Origin: an uncultured Clostridia bacterium
GTDB taxonomy: Bacteria > Bacillota > Clostridia > Lachnospirales > CAG-274
Length of the DNA: 64,000 nt
NCBI GenBank assembly: GCA_947630475.1
Contig: CANRHR010000008.1
Span: 51,382 to 115,381, forward strand
Direction: 5' to 3'
Positions 1-8,953 of this stretch are shown here, one piece after another (the first letter of the stretch is position 1; each line of letters starts with the position of its first letter). The notes beneath the pieces are model-generated. The model worked only from the letters and a program-made list of their open reading frames with translations. It was not told the DNA's origin and did no database searches. The position numbers and the translations under genes were made by a program.

Positions 1-725
1 AATATATCGATACAGACAGACTTTTGGAAATTGCAAAAACAGCCGGAAAGCCTGAATTTGAAAAAATTTATATAAAAAACATTTTAAGCCGTAAAGTTAA
101 AATTGCCGCAGCTTATGATAATGCATTTTGCTTTTATTATGAAGATAATTTGGAAATTTTGAGAAAAATGGGGGCGGAGCTTGAATTTTTTTCTCCTATT
201 GCCGATAAAAAACTTCCGGATAATATATCCGGCATATATATCGGAGGAGGCTATCCCGAGCTTTACTTAAAAGAATTATCAGAAAATATTTTTATAAAAG
301 ACGCTATTCGCTCCTCGGTTAAAGCGGGAATGCCTATTATTGCGGAATGTGGCGGCTTTATGTATTTGCAGGAAAGCATTGAGTACAAATTAAAAAAGTA
401 TGATATGTGCAAAATAATAAAAGGAAGATGCCGTATGAGTGACAGGCTTTCAAATTTTGGATATTTTAAGCTTAAGGCAAATACAGACAATATGCTTTTT
501 AAAAAAGATTGCGAGGTTAATGCGCATGAGTTTCATTATTCCGAAAGCGACAATAACGGAAGCTGCTTTACGGCTGAAAAAATCGGCTCGGGTAAAAAAA
601 GAAACTGTATTTTCGCCGATAACAATATTTTTGCCGGTTATCCTCATGTAAATTTCTATGGCTGCTTAAATGCGGCGCATAATTTTTTAAAAGCTTGTGA
701 AAGGTGGGGCTTAAGTGAAAATTGA
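1..725 (+). CDS. cbiA: Cobyrinate a,c-diamide synthase, C-terminal part (cut by window edge)
   Basis: The frame is open from the first bases of the window, so this is the 3' part of a gene that begins upstream. The visible part is the class-I glutamine amidotransferase domain of the CobB/CbiA family: a GGGYPELY motif, then AECGGFMYL carrying the nucleophilic Cys, and a late HEFHYS segment with the catalytic His. The enzyme amidates the a and c side chains of cobyrinate using glutamine and ATP. The stop lies inside the start region of cobT (11-bp overlap), so the genes are translationally coupled. The N-terminal ATP-binding domain is not visible. CobQ-like alternatives are unlikely because a separate cbiP is present. 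Confidence 0.93.
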   Translation, partial: YIDTDRLLEIAKTAGKPEFEKIYIKNILSRKVKIAAAYDNAFCFYYEDNLEILRKMGAELEFFSPIADKKLPDNISGIYIGGGYPELYLKELSENIFIKDAIRSSVKAGMPIIAECGGFMYLQESIEYKLKKYDMCKIIKGRCRMSDRLSNFGYFKLKANTDNMLFKKDCEVNAHEFHYSESDNNGSCFTAEKIGSGKKRNCIFADNNIFAGYPHVNFYGCLNAAHNFLKACERWGLSEN

Positions 726-1770
726 ACAGGCTCTCAGTTTAATAAAAAAACCGGATTCAGGCTCGATGAAAAAAGCTCAAAATCGTTTTGACACTCTTGC
801 AAAGCCGTTAAAAAGCCTTGGGCTTTTGGAGGATTCGATTATAGCCATAGCAGGTATACAGAGAAGCGAAAACATAGACATAAGCAAAAAATGCATAGCT
901 GTTTTCTGTTCTGACAACGGAATAGTATCAAGAGCAGTTACCCAGTGCGGTCAAGAGATTACGGCAAAAGTATGTGAAGAAATTTCTCTGGATAAAACAT
1001 CTATATGCAATATTGCTCAATTTGCAGGGGCTGATGTTATACCTGTAGATGTAGGAATATACCGAGAGGTTGAAGGCAAAAAAATAATAAATAAAAAAAT
1101 TGCCTATTCTACAAAGGATTTTACCCTTGGAGCGGCTATGACAAGACAAGAGGCGATAAAGTCGATTGAAACCGGTATAGATTTGGCGTTTTACTTTAAA
1201 AAGCTTGGCTATAATTTTATGGCGGCGGGCGAAATGGGGATAGGAAACACCACTACAGCCGCAGCCGTTTGCTCTGTGATTTTGGAAACAGATCCCCAAT
1301 ACATAACAGGAAAGGGAGCGGGTTTATCAGATGAGGGTTTAAAACGAAAAATAGAGGTTATTAAAAAAGGAATTGAAGTAAATAACCCTGATAAAAATGA
1401 CCCCATAGATGTTTTATCAAAGCTTGGCGGTTTCGATATAGGCGCAATGGCAGGCTTTTATATAGGCTGTGCCGCCTGCAAAACGGCTGTTGTTATGGAT
1501 GGGGTTATATCCTGCACAGCGGCTCTGATTGCCGTTAAGATTTCTGATGAAGTAAAGGATTATATTTTGCCATCTCATATGTCGTCAGAGCCTTTGGGAA
1601 GAATTTTACTTGAAAAGCTTAACAAAAAGCCTTTGATATGCGCACAAATGCATCTTGGCGAAGGAACGGGGGCGGCGGCTTCGTTTTTGCTTTATGATCT
1701 TGCCGATAATTTTTATAAAAAAATGTATTCGTTTGGCGATATGGATATGCAGGCATATAAGCCGCTTTAA
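715..1770 (+). CDS. cobT: Nicotinate-nucleotide--dimethylbenzimidazole phosphoribosyltransferase
   Basis: The 351-aa protein matches the usual CobT length. It transfers phosphoribose from nicotinate mononucleotide to 5,6-dimethylbenzimidazole (or another lower-ligand base) to give alpha-ribazole phosphate for nucleotide-loop assembly. Visible motifs are GEMGIGNTTTAAA near residue 171 and HLGEGTGAA near residue 313, where Glu316 fits the catalytic base of the family. The start is GTG, preceded by AGGTGGGGC inside the end of cbiA. It is the second gene of the cobalamin operon. The real base used cannot be told from sequence; many Clostridia use other benzimidazoles or phenols. Confidence 0.95.
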   Translation: MKIEQALSLIKKPDSGSMKKAQNRFDTLAKPLKSLGLLEDSIIAIAGIQRSENIDISKKCIAVFCSDNGIVSRAVTQCGQEITAKVCEEISLDKTSICNIAQFAGADVIPVDVGIYREVEGKKIINKKIAYSTKDFTLGAAMTRQEAIKSIETGIDLAFYFKKLGYNFMAAGEMGIGNTTTAAAVCSVILETDPQYITGKGAGLSDEGLKRKIEVIKKGIEVNNPDKNDPIDVLSKLGGFDIGAMAGFYIGCAACKTAVVMDGVISCTAALIAVKISDEVKDYILPSHMSSEPLGRILLEKLNKKPLICAQMHLGEGTGAAASFLLYDLADNFYKKMYSFGDMDMQAYKPL

Positions 1771-1798
1771 AAGCTTTTATACAGAGGAGAAATTATAA

Positions 1799-2308
1799 AT
1801 GCTGATTTTGATAACAGGCGGTGCATCATGCGGAAAATCCGAGTATGGCGAAAATTTGTTAAATAATTATGACAAAAAGCTTTATATAGCCACAATGAAA
1901 CCTATTGGCTCGGAAGAAAAAGAAAAAATAAAAAAGCACAAAAATATGCGTTATGATAAAAATTTTAAGACAATTGAAATTTATGAAAATATAAAAGATA
2001 TGACAATCGAAGACAGTTTTGGCGGAATAATTTTTGAATGTATTTCAAACGCATTGGCAAATGAAATGTTCAGCTTAAACAAAAACAGTGTTTTTGATAT
2101 TGTAAATGCGGTTAAATATATAAGCTCAAAATGCAGCGCCGCTGTTGTTATAACGAGCGAAGTCGGTTTGGACGGTATAAAATACGATGATTTTACAGAG
2201 GAATATATAAAAAAAATGGCTGAAATTAATGCAAAGCTTTCAGATATTGCCGATGCTGTGATAGAAATGGTTTTTGGTATACCTGTGTTTTTAAAGGGAG
2301 AAATTTAA
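1799..2308 (+). CDS. cobU: Adenosylcobinamide kinase / adenosylcobinamide-phosphate guanylyltransferase
   Basis: This 169-aa protein has an N-terminal P-loop (GGASCGKS, residues 7-14) and a conserved His47 in the KKHKN segment, matching the His that carries GMP in CobU. It phosphorylates adenosylcobinamide and attaches GMP before CobS acts. The ATG is preceded by GAGGAG. The C-terminal part is more diverged than usual: the family segment containing GIVP is not clear here, yet it is clear in the short CobU-like protein two genes downstream (3080-3412). The two proteins may therefore have divided the role, which is inference. Confidence 0.88.
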   Translation: MLILITGGASCGKSEYGENLLNNYDKKLYIATMKPIGSEEKEKIKKHKNMRYDKNFKTIEIYENIKDMTIEDSFGGIIFECISNALANEMFSLNKNSVFDIVNAVKYISSKCSAAVVITSEVGLDGIKYDDFTEEYIKKMAEINAKLSDIADAVIEMVFGIPVFLKGEI

Positions 2309-2309
2309 A

Positions 2310-3083
2310 ATGAAATCTTTAATAGACGGTTTTTTTGTTTCCGTTTCTATGTACAGTATTATACCTGTTAAAAAAAATATAATCTGGGATAAAAATTCGA
2401 TGAAGTATGCTTTTTGCTTTTTGCCTTTTATCGGCGCTTTGGCAGGAGGAGCGGAACTTTTGTGGCTTTTTTTATGCATAAAATTAGATTTGGATAAAAA
2501 TTTGTATGCTGCTTTTTCAACTGCCATTCCTATTATAATTACAGGAGGAATACATATAGATGGTTTTTTAGATACTGCTGATGCATATTTCTCTTATGCC
2601 GATATAAGCAAAAAACTTGAAATATTAAAAGATCCTCATATAGGCGCTTTTTCTCTTATATATTACGGTATTCTGATTTTGTGTGAATTTGGGCTTTATT
2701 CTCAGCTTTATTCATGCTTTAAATATAAATATGCTTTGGCTTTAAGCTTTGTAATTAGCAGAGCAATGGGTGGCTTGATTGTTGTTTCAACAAAGTGTGC
2801 GGACGGTTCTCAAAGCGCAAAAATTTTTTCCGAAAATGCGGATAAAAATACTGTAAAGGCTGTTTTGTGGATTATTGCTGCGGTGATATTTGTTTTTAAC
2901 GGTTTTTATTATGGTTTTTTTGGCGTTTTTATGTCGGCAATTTTTATTGCATTTTATTTTTATTATAAAAAAATGTGCCGTGTTAAATTTGGCGGAATAA
3001 ATGGAGATATGGCAGGCTGCTTTATAATATTGTCAGAGCTTGCGGCGTTAGCGTTATGCTGTTTTGGAGGTGCGGTTATATGA
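2310..3083 (+). CDS. cobS: Adenosylcobinamide-GDP ribazoletransferase (cobalamin synthase)
   Basis: This 257-aa multi-pass membrane protein begins one base after the cobU stop. It joins adenosylcobinamide-GDP and alpha-ribazole (phosphate), the last step of nucleotide-loop assembly, in the membrane. Seen: the N-terminal IDGFFVSVSMYSIIP segment, the GGIHIDGFLDTADA metal-binding acidic motif and KDPHIGAF, all typical of CobS, plus about six hydrophobic segments and the KFGGINGDMAGC segment near the C-terminus. It overlaps the next start by four bases (ATGA). Confidence 0.94.
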   Translation: MKSLIDGFFVSVSMYSIIPVKKNIIWDKNSMKYAFCFLPFIGALAGGAELLWLFLCIKLDLDKNLYAAFSTAIPIIITGGIHIDGFLDTADAYFSYADISKKLEILKDPHIGAFSLIYYGILILCEFGLYSQLYSCFKYKYALALSFVISRAMGGLIVVSTKCADGSQSAKIFSENADKNTVKAVLWIIAAVIFVFNGFYYGFFGVFMSAIFIAFYFYYKKMCRVKFGGINGDMAGCFIILSELAALALCCFGGAVI

Positions 3084-3412
3084 TACTGATTATAGGAGGA
3101 AGAGCGGAGGATAAAATTAAATTTTGCAGGCAAAGATTTAAGGCTAAAAATGAAGAGATCCTTGAAAGTCTATATGATTTTATAAAAGCGGAATATGAAA
3201 AATTATCCGAAGATGAAATATTAAGCTATATTTTCGGATTTAAAATAATTGCGGCGGATGAAATAGGCTGCGGTATAGTTCCTATGGATAAAAAAGAGAG
3301 AATATTCAGAGATTTTTACGGCAGCATATGCTGCAAGGCCGCCAAAAGGGCGGATACGGTTATAAGGCTGATATGCGGCTTGGAGCAGGTATTAAAGGAT
3401 AAGGGAGAATAA
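3080..3412 (+). CDS. Short CobU-like protein without a functional P-loop
   Basis: This 110-aa protein starts at the ATG that overlaps the cobS stop (ATGA), with GGAGG ten bases upstream; a longer frame start at 3056 lacks a site. The N-terminus MILIIGGRAEDKIKFC sits where CobU has its P-loop but lacks the GKS/GKT residues. The C-terminal half (AADEIGCGIVPMDKKERIF, then ADTVIRLICGL) closely resembles the end of CobU. It is therefore a CobU homologue that probably cannot bind nucleotide in the normal way. It may support the diverged CobU at 1799-2308, or be a decaying duplicate; its place in a tight operon and open frame argue for function. Confidence 0.75.
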   Translation: MILIIGGRAEDKIKFCRQRFKAKNEEILESLYDFIKAEYEKLSEDEILSYIFGFKIIAADEIGCGIVPMDKKERIFRDFYGSICCKAAKRADTVIRLICGLEQVLKDKGE

Positions 3413-3414
3413 AG

Positions 3415-4383
3415 ATGGCGTTAAGCTTGGTTTTGGCTTTTGTTTTAGATTATATAATAGGAGATCCTCCGTGGCTTTGGCATCCGATTAGGGCAATAGG
3501 GCTTTTGATATCCTGCGAAGAAAAAATCATAAGAAAAAGTTTTCCCAAATCCGTAAAAGCCGAAAGAATAGGGGGAGCTGTTCTTTTTTTTACGGTTTGC
3601 GTTATTTGCTTTATTATACCTTTTGCTGTTTTATATTTGGCGTTTAGAGTTAATTTTTGGCTTGGCTTTATTTTGAATACCGCTTTTTGCGCACAGATTT
3701 TTGCCGCAAACTGCCTTAAAAAAGAAACAACAAAGGTTTATAATGCGCTTAAAAATAATGATATAGATAAGGCAAGGATAAATATATCATATCTTGTGGG
3801 AAGAGATACCGAAAATTTAGACGACAAAGGCATAATAAAGGCTGCCGTTGAAACAATTGCGGAAAATACCTCTGACGGGGTCGTTGCACCTATGCTTTAT
3901 ATGGCTGTAGGAGCGGCGCCGCTTGGGTTTTTATATAAGGCGGTAAATACGCTTGATTCTATGGTTGGCTATAAAAATGAAAAATATATTAATTTTGGCA
4001 AATTTTCGGCTAAGGCGGATGATTTGTTTAATTTTTTGCCGTCAAGAATTACAGCGTTGTTTATGGTTTTGTCATCGTTTTTTTTGGGTCTTGATTATAA
4101 AAATGCATTTAAAATTTACAAAAGAGACAGAAACAAACACTCAAGCCCCAATGCCGGGCAGACGGAAAGCGCTGTCGCCGGTGCGCTTGGAATACAGCTT
4201 GGCGGAGATGCTTATTATTTTTCAAAATTATATAAAAAACAATTGCTTGGCGATAAATTAAGAGAGGCTGAAAAAGAGGATATAATTATTGCAAATAAAA
4301 TTATGTATTTGACTTCTTTTTTATCTCTTTTGTTTTTTTCGGCTTTAAGAATTGCTGTGGAGGTTATTATATGCAGATTTTAA
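3415..4383 (+). CDS. cbiB: Adenosylcobinamide-phosphate synthase
   Basis: This 322-aa membrane protein attaches aminopropanol phosphate (made by CobD) to adenosylcobyric acid. The N-terminal DYIIGDPPWLWHPIRAIG segment is the family signature, followed by hydrophobic helices, ENTSDGVVAPM, and SPNAGQTESAVAGALGIQLGG. GGGAGAA precedes the ATG. The last 13 bases overlap cobD, which supplies its substrate, consistent with coupled translation. Confidence 0.94.
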   Translation: MALSLVLAFVLDYIIGDPPWLWHPIRAIGLLISCEEKIIRKSFPKSVKAERIGGAVLFFTVCVICFIIPFAVLYLAFRVNFWLGFILNTAFCAQIFAANCLKKETTKVYNALKNNDIDKARINISYLVGRDTENLDDKGIIKAAVETIAENTSDGVVAPMLYMAVGAAPLGFLYKAVNTLDSMVGYKNEKYINFGKFSAKADDLFNFLPSRITALFMVLSSFFLGLDYKNAFKIYKRDRNKHSSPNAGQTESAVAGALGIQLGGDAYYFSKLYKKQLLGDKLREAEKEDIIIANKIMYLTSFLSLLFFSALRIAVEVIICRF

Positions 4384-5441
4384 ATCATGGAGGAGATATT
4401 TATTCTTATGAAAAAAAATACGGCAGAACACCAATAGATTTTTCTTCAAGCATAAATCCTTTGGGAATGCCTCATTCAACAAAAAGAGCAATTATAAACA
4501 ATCTCGATAAACTTTCAATTTATCCGGATATGCTTTGCACGGAGCTTAAAAGAAGCATAGCGCGAAAAGAGAAAACAGAACAAGATTATATATTCTGCAC
4601 AAATGGAGCATCTGAAGCATTATATCTGATTGCGGCGGCGATTAAACCTAAAAAGGCGCTTATTCCGGCTCCTGTATTTTCGGGCTATGAAGAATCACTT
4701 TGCGCCGTTAAAACAGAGATTGTTTATTATAATACAAATGAAGATAATGATTTTAAAACAGAAGAAAATATAATTGATTATATAGACCAAAGCATAGATA
4801 TTATATATCTGTGCAATCCCAATAATCCTACGGGAGAAGTTTTAAAAGACAGCTTATTGGAAAAAATTATTTCAACAGCAGAATTAAAGGGCTGTTATTT
4901 GCTTATCGATGAAAGTTTTATGGATTTTTTGGAGGACGGAAAAAGTGCAAAAAAATATTTGAAAGAATATAAAAATTTAATTATTTTAAAATCGTATACA
5001 AAAACATATGCATTGGCGGGAGTAAGAGCCGGATTTATTTTTACTTCAAATAAAGATTTGCTTAATAAGATTAAATTAAACACCCCACTGTGGAATGTTT
5101 CGGCGTTAGCAAGCATATGCGTAATCAGTGCCGTTGAAGATGAAAAATATATAAAAGAAAGTATTGAATATATAGCCGAAGAAAGAAAACGGCTTAAAGA
5201 GGCTTTTAAAGAAAACGGCTTTAAGGTGTTTGACTCTGATGTTAATTATTTGTTTTTTAAAAATACTAAAATAAAGAATCTGAAAATTAAGCTTGAAAAA
5301 AGAGCAATACTTATAAGATCCTTTGAAGGCTGCAAAAATTTGAATGAATACTATTTCAGAGCAGCCGTAAAAAAGAAAGGAGAAAATACCTTTTTGATAA
5401 AAGAGCTTGAAAAATTAAGATCGGAGGAGGAAAATGGCTAA
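4371..5441 (+). CDS. cobD: L-threonine-O-3-phosphate decarboxylase, PLP-dependent
   Basis: This 356-aa fold-type I aminotransferase-like enzyme makes (R)-1-amino-2-propanol O-2-phosphate for CbiB. Seen: DFSSSINPLG near the N-terminus, YLCNPNNPTGE, and LKSYTKTYALAGVRAGF, which holds the PLP-binding Lys. Histidinol-phosphate aminotransferase is the nearest alternative, but the position between cbiB and cbiP settles the call. The start (ATG after GGAGG) overlaps cbiB, and the end overlaps cbiP by 8 bp. Confidence 0.92.
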   Translation: MQILNHGGDIYSYEKKYGRTPIDFSSSINPLGMPHSTKRAIINNLDKLSIYPDMLCTELKRSIARKEKTEQDYIFCTNGASEALYLIAAAIKPKKALIPAPVFSGYEESLCAVKTEIVYYNTNEDNDFKTEENIIDYIDQSIDIIYLCNPNNPTGEVLKDSLLEKIISTAELKGCYLLIDESFMDFLEDGKSAKKYLKEYKNLIILKSYTKTYALAGVRAGFIFTSNKDLLNKIKLNTPLWNVSALASICVISAVEDEKYIKESIEYIAEERKRLKEAFKENGFKVFDSDVNYLFFKNTKIKNLKIKLEKRAILIRSFEGCKNLNEYYFRAAVKKKGENTFLIKELEKLRSEEENG

Positions 5442-6924
5442 AGCTATAATGATACAGGGTACAGCGTCAAATGTAGGCAAAAGCATTATTACGGCGGGAT
5501 TGTGCAGAGTTTTTTATAAAGATGGCTATAAAACGGCTCCGTTCAAATCACAAAATATGGCTTTAAATTCTTATGTTACGCACGATGGGCTTGAGATGGG
5601 AAGAGCGCAGGTTGTTCAGGCGTATGCGTGCGGACGTGAACCTGATGTAAGGATGAATCCTATTTTGTTAAAGCCTACAAGTGAGAGCGGTTCTCAGGTT
5701 ATTTTAAACGGAAAAGTATTAAAAAATATGAGCGCCCGTGATTATTTTAAATTTAAATCGGAACTTATTGAAGATATAAACTCTGCGTATAATTCGCTGG
5801 CCTGCGAAAATGACATAATTGTTTTGGAGGGAGCCGGAAGCCCTGTTGAAATAAATCTTAAAGAAAATGACATAGTTAATATGGCAATGGCAAAAATGGC
5901 TGACTGTCCTGTTTTGATAGCCGCAGATATTGACAGGGGAGGAGTGTTTGCATCATTGTACGGCACAATTATGCTTTTGAGCAAGCCCGAAAGGAAAAGG
6001 GTTAAGGGATTTATTATAAATAAATTCAGAGGAGATGCCGAGATACTTAAACCCGGGTTAAAGCAGCTTGAAAAGCTTACCTCTGTGCCAACCGTAGGGG
6101 TAATACCATATAAAAAATTAGATATAGATGATGAAGACAGTCTTTCCGAAAGGCTTTCAAAAAGAGAAAAAGCAAAATGCAGCATAAAAATAGGCGTTAT
6201 ACATCTGCCGAGAATTTCAAACTATACTGATTTTAATTGTTTTGAAAGAATAAGCTCAACGGGAGTTTTTTATACACATACGGCGTCTGAAATAGAAGAT
6301 TTTGATATGATAATAATTCCCGGCAGCAAAAGCGTTGTTTCAGACCTTATATGGATGAGGGAAAACGGTATTGAAGCAGCCATAAAAAAAGAGGCATCAA
6401 AAGGGAAAATTATATTCGGCATCTGTGGAGGTTATCAGATGATGGGACGAAAAATTTACGATCCGTATAAAACAGAAACAGAGCTTGAACAGATTGACGG
6501 AATGGGGCTTCTTAATGTGGATACCGTTTTTTCAAGGCATAAAACAACAGCAAGGGCTGAAGGAAACTTTGCCAAGGTTAAAGGAGAGATGAGCGATTTA
6601 AGCTTTATTAAAATAAAAGGCTATGAAATACATATGGGAAAATCCGAAATAAGGGATAATTCAATGCCTTTAATTAAGATAAAGGGCAAAGAGGAAAAAT
6701 ATGACGGGGCGCAGAATGGCAATTGTTACGGAACTTATATTCACGGTATTTTTGACGATATTGCCGATAATGTCGTCAAAAAGCTGTTTGAATTAAAGAA
6801 TATGGAATATTCACACGTTTGTGATAAAGATTATAATGTAAAACAGTATGATATTTTGGAAGAGCTTATCAGAAAAAATGTCGATATGGAATTTGTGTAT
6901 AAAATTATTGAAAAGGAAATATGA
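5434..6924 (+). CDS. cbiP: Cobyric acid synthase
   Basis: This 496-aa glutamine-dependent amidotransferase amidates the b, d, e and g side chains of adenosylcobyrinate a,c-diamide. The N-terminal dethiobiotin-synthetase-like domain has QGTASNVGKS (residues 8-17). The GATase domain has FGICGGYQMMG with the nucleophilic Cys near residue 332 and GTYIHGIFD with the catalytic His. The start is preceded by GGAGGAGG inside cobD. Length and motif order are normal for CobQ/CbiP. Confidence 0.95.
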   Translation: MAKAIMIQGTASNVGKSIITAGLCRVFYKDGYKTAPFKSQNMALNSYVTHDGLEMGRAQVVQAYACGREPDVRMNPILLKPTSESGSQVILNGKVLKNMSARDYFKFKSELIEDINSAYNSLACENDIIVLEGAGSPVEINLKENDIVNMAMAKMADCPVLIAADIDRGGVFASLYGTIMLLSKPERKRVKGFIINKFRGDAEILKPGLKQLEKLTSVPTVGVIPYKKLDIDDEDSLSERLSKREKAKCSIKIGVIHLPRISNYTDFNCFERISSTGVFYTHTASEIEDFDMIIIPGSKSVVSDLIWMRENGIEAAIKKEASKGKIIFGICGGYQMMGRKIYDPYKTETELEQIDGMGLLNVDTVFSRHKTTARAEGNFAKVKGEMSDLSFIKIKGYEIHMGKSEIRDNSMPLIKIKGKEEKYDGAQNGNCYGTYIHGIFDDIADNVVKKLFELKNMEYSHVCDKDYNVKQYDILEELIRKNVDMEFVYKIIEKEI

Positions 6925-6925
6925 T

Positions 6926-7555
6926 ATGAATATTGAAATTATTAATCCTGCCGAAATTGAAAAAAGAAGCTTGGAAATTATAGAAGAAAAGCTTAAAGGC
7001 AAAAATATAGAAGAAAAAAATAAGGATATTATAAAAAGAGTTATTCATACAACGGCTGATTTTGATTATGCCGAAAATATGATTTTTTCCGAAGATGCGG
7101 CGGATAAGGCGTTGGCTGCGCTTAAAAATAAGGTTAATATTGTTACCGATACTCAGATGGCTTTTTCGGGAATAAACAAAAAAATATTAAGCGAGCTTGG
7201 CTGTAAAATATATTGTTATATGAGCGATGACGATGTTGCGAAAAGGGCTAAAGAGCTTGGCATAACCAGAGCCATGGCGGCTATGGAAAAAGCGGCTGAG
7301 CTTGGCAGCAACACGATTTTTGCCATAGGAAACGCCCCGACAGCTTTAATAAAGCTTAACGAGCTTACAGAAAGGGGAATAATAACGCCCGTATTGATTA
7401 TAGCTGTTGCTGTCGGCTTTGTTAATGTTGTTGAAGCTAAGGAACTGATAATAGGCGGTAAAATACCTTTTATAGCTTCAAGAGGAAACAAGGGCGGCAG
7501 TACTGTGGCTGCGGCAATTTTAAATGCATTGCTTTATAAACTTAAAAAGCATTGA
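6926..7555 (+). CDS. cbiC: Cobalt-precorrin-8 methylmutase
   Basis: This 209-aa protein moves the C11 methyl to C12 to give cobyrinate. The conserved His is in RVIHTTADFDY, and the family pattern continues with GNAPTAL and SRGNKGGSTVAAA. I chose the ATG two bases after the cbiP stop; the frame is open farther upstream but only inside cbiP. It is the last gene of this cobalamin block. The usual partner cbiD lies 43.7 kb away at 51242, so the corrin genes are split. Confidence 0.94.
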   Translation: MNIEIINPAEIEKRSLEIIEEKLKGKNIEEKNKDIIKRVIHTTADFDYAENMIFSEDAADKALAALKNKVNIVTDTQMAFSGINKKILSELGCKIYCYMSDDDVAKRAKELGITRAMAAMEKAAELGSNTIFAIGNAPTALIKLNELTERGIITPVLIIAVAVGFVNVVEAKELIIGGKIPFIASRGNKGGSTVAAAILNALLYKLKKH

Positions 7556-7696
7556 AAATTATGATTATAATTTATGATTATTTTAAAAAAAACTCTTTTA
7601 AAATTTTTATAATGGTGTTATACTAATCTTGTAAATATAGCTTATTGTCTGTTTTGACAGTTGGTAGTATTGCTTAATCTATCTTTTGTTTAATTT

Positions 7697-8887
7697 GTGT
7701 TTGGGGTTGATAGTATAAATACATTGTATGGAAGTATAAAATTAAAATTGGCAATTCTTACAATTATGACTTCTGTAATATTTTCTTTTATATGTCTATT
7801 TAGCGTAAAAAGCTTTGTGAATAATTATATTGTTTCTAACTTAGGTGAAAGGGCTAAAGAGCTCTCAAGCAATGTTGTTTCAAAATTGGGCTATAGCAGC
7901 TTTGAGTATGATTCAAGCAACGCATTGGCGTATTCTTCATTTAACGTATATAAGCACAGGCTTGGCGAAATAAGAAAAACATCAGATTTAAACGCATTGT
8001 ACATATTAAAAGAAACAAATAACAAAATAGTATATATAGTAAGCTCATTTGATTCGTATAAAGATTTTTACGGCCTTGGAAACGAAATAGACGATGAGAT
8101 AAGACAAGCTGCCGAGGCGGCTCTTTTGGGAAATGAATATGTTTCACGAAAGCCTGTTAATGTTGATGAAGAAAAGGTTATCTTATGCTCATGCCCTGTT
8201 TATGACCGAAGCGGAAATCTTGTGGGAGCGGTAGGCATGGAATTTGGTGCCGATGTGATTGTAAGTTTAAATAAAAAAATAAAAGGGCTTATTTTATTTT
8301 TAATACCGATTACAGTAGGTTTAATAGCCTTTTCGTTTATTTTTTTAAAAAAGAGCATTAATGATATAACAGAAGAGGTTGTTTACACGGATGATCTTAC
8401 AAAGCTTAAAAACCGCTTGGCTTATGAAAAGGCAATCGATGACGCTAATGCTATGATTAAAAAGAATCCTATAGGAGATCCTAAAATAGGAGTTATAATT
8501 TACGATTTAAACGATTTAAAAATTGTAAATGATACGCTCGGGCATTTGGCAGGGGATAAATATATAACAAATTCCGCAAAAATTATCAAAAATTGTTTTG
8601 AGCATTTTGGCAAGACTTATAGAATTGGCGGCGATGAATTTGCCACAATTATTGAAGACAATTCTCCCGAGAAAATATCCGAGGCATTAAGCGGCTTTGA
8701 AAAGGCTCAGGAAAAATATAATATCGAAAATAATTCAAGGCCTTTTATTATAAGCATTGCCGTTGGTTATGATTATTTTGTTCCGGGAGCGGATTTAAAC
8801 CTTGCTTCTGTTATTAAAAGAGCGGATGAAAAAATGTATAAGGTAAAAAAAGAAAAAAAGGCTCCGTATTCCCGAAGCCCAAGATAA
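7697..8887 (+). CDS. Membrane diguanylate cyclase with extracytoplasmic sensor domain
   Basis: The protein (396 aa from GTG) has an N-terminal membrane helix (about residues 15-37), an extracytoplasmic region of about 160 residues resembling a single Cache sensor, a second helix (about 198-220), and a C-terminal GGDEF domain. DLNDLKIVNDTLGHLAGDKY and RIGGDEFATII are intact, so synthesis of cyclic di-GMP from GTP is expected. The RxxD product-inhibition site before GGDEF is absent (Glu and Gly at the key places). The start is uncertain: no strong Shine-Dalgarno site precedes GTG 7697, and TTG 7724 is possible. No EAL or HD-GYP domain is present. Confidence 0.85.
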   Translation: MFGVDSINTLYGSIKLKLAILTIMTSVIFSFICLFSVKSFVNNYIVSNLGERAKELSSNVVSKLGYSSFEYDSSNALAYSSFNVYKHRLGEIRKTSDLNALYILKETNNKIVYIVSSFDSYKDFYGLGNEIDDEIRQAAEAALLGNEYVSRKPVNVDEEKVILCSCPVYDRSGNLVGAVGMEFGADVIVSLNKKIKGLILFLIPITVGLIAFSFIFLKKSINDITEEVVYTDDLTKLKNRLAYEKAIDDANAMIKKNPIGDPKIGVIIYDLNDLKIVNDTLGHLAGDKYITNSAKIIKNCFEHFGKTYRIGGDEFATIIEDNSPEKISEALSGFEKAQEKYNIENNSRPFIISIAVGYDYFVPGADLNLASVIKRADEKMYKVKKEKKAPYSRSPR

Positions 8888-8898
8888 AGCATAAAATA

Positions 8899-8939
8899 AA
8901 AGAGCCGAAGGCTGATAGGCTTTCAGCTCTTATTTTTTT
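8899..8939 (+). terminator. Rho-independent terminator after the GGDEF gene
   Basis: A 14-bp stem with a GATA loop (left arm starting AAGAGCCGAAGG, right arm ending CAGCTCTT, with G-U pairs) is followed by a run of T. It stands directly before the middle fragment at 8954, so read-through into that fragment should be poor. Confidence 0.85.
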
Positions 8940-8953
8940 GTTGTGTTTTGGCT

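Noticed and set aside
928..1299. Minus-strand frame of 123 aa within cobT
   Set aside because: Shadow of cobT with no ribosome binding site or known pattern.
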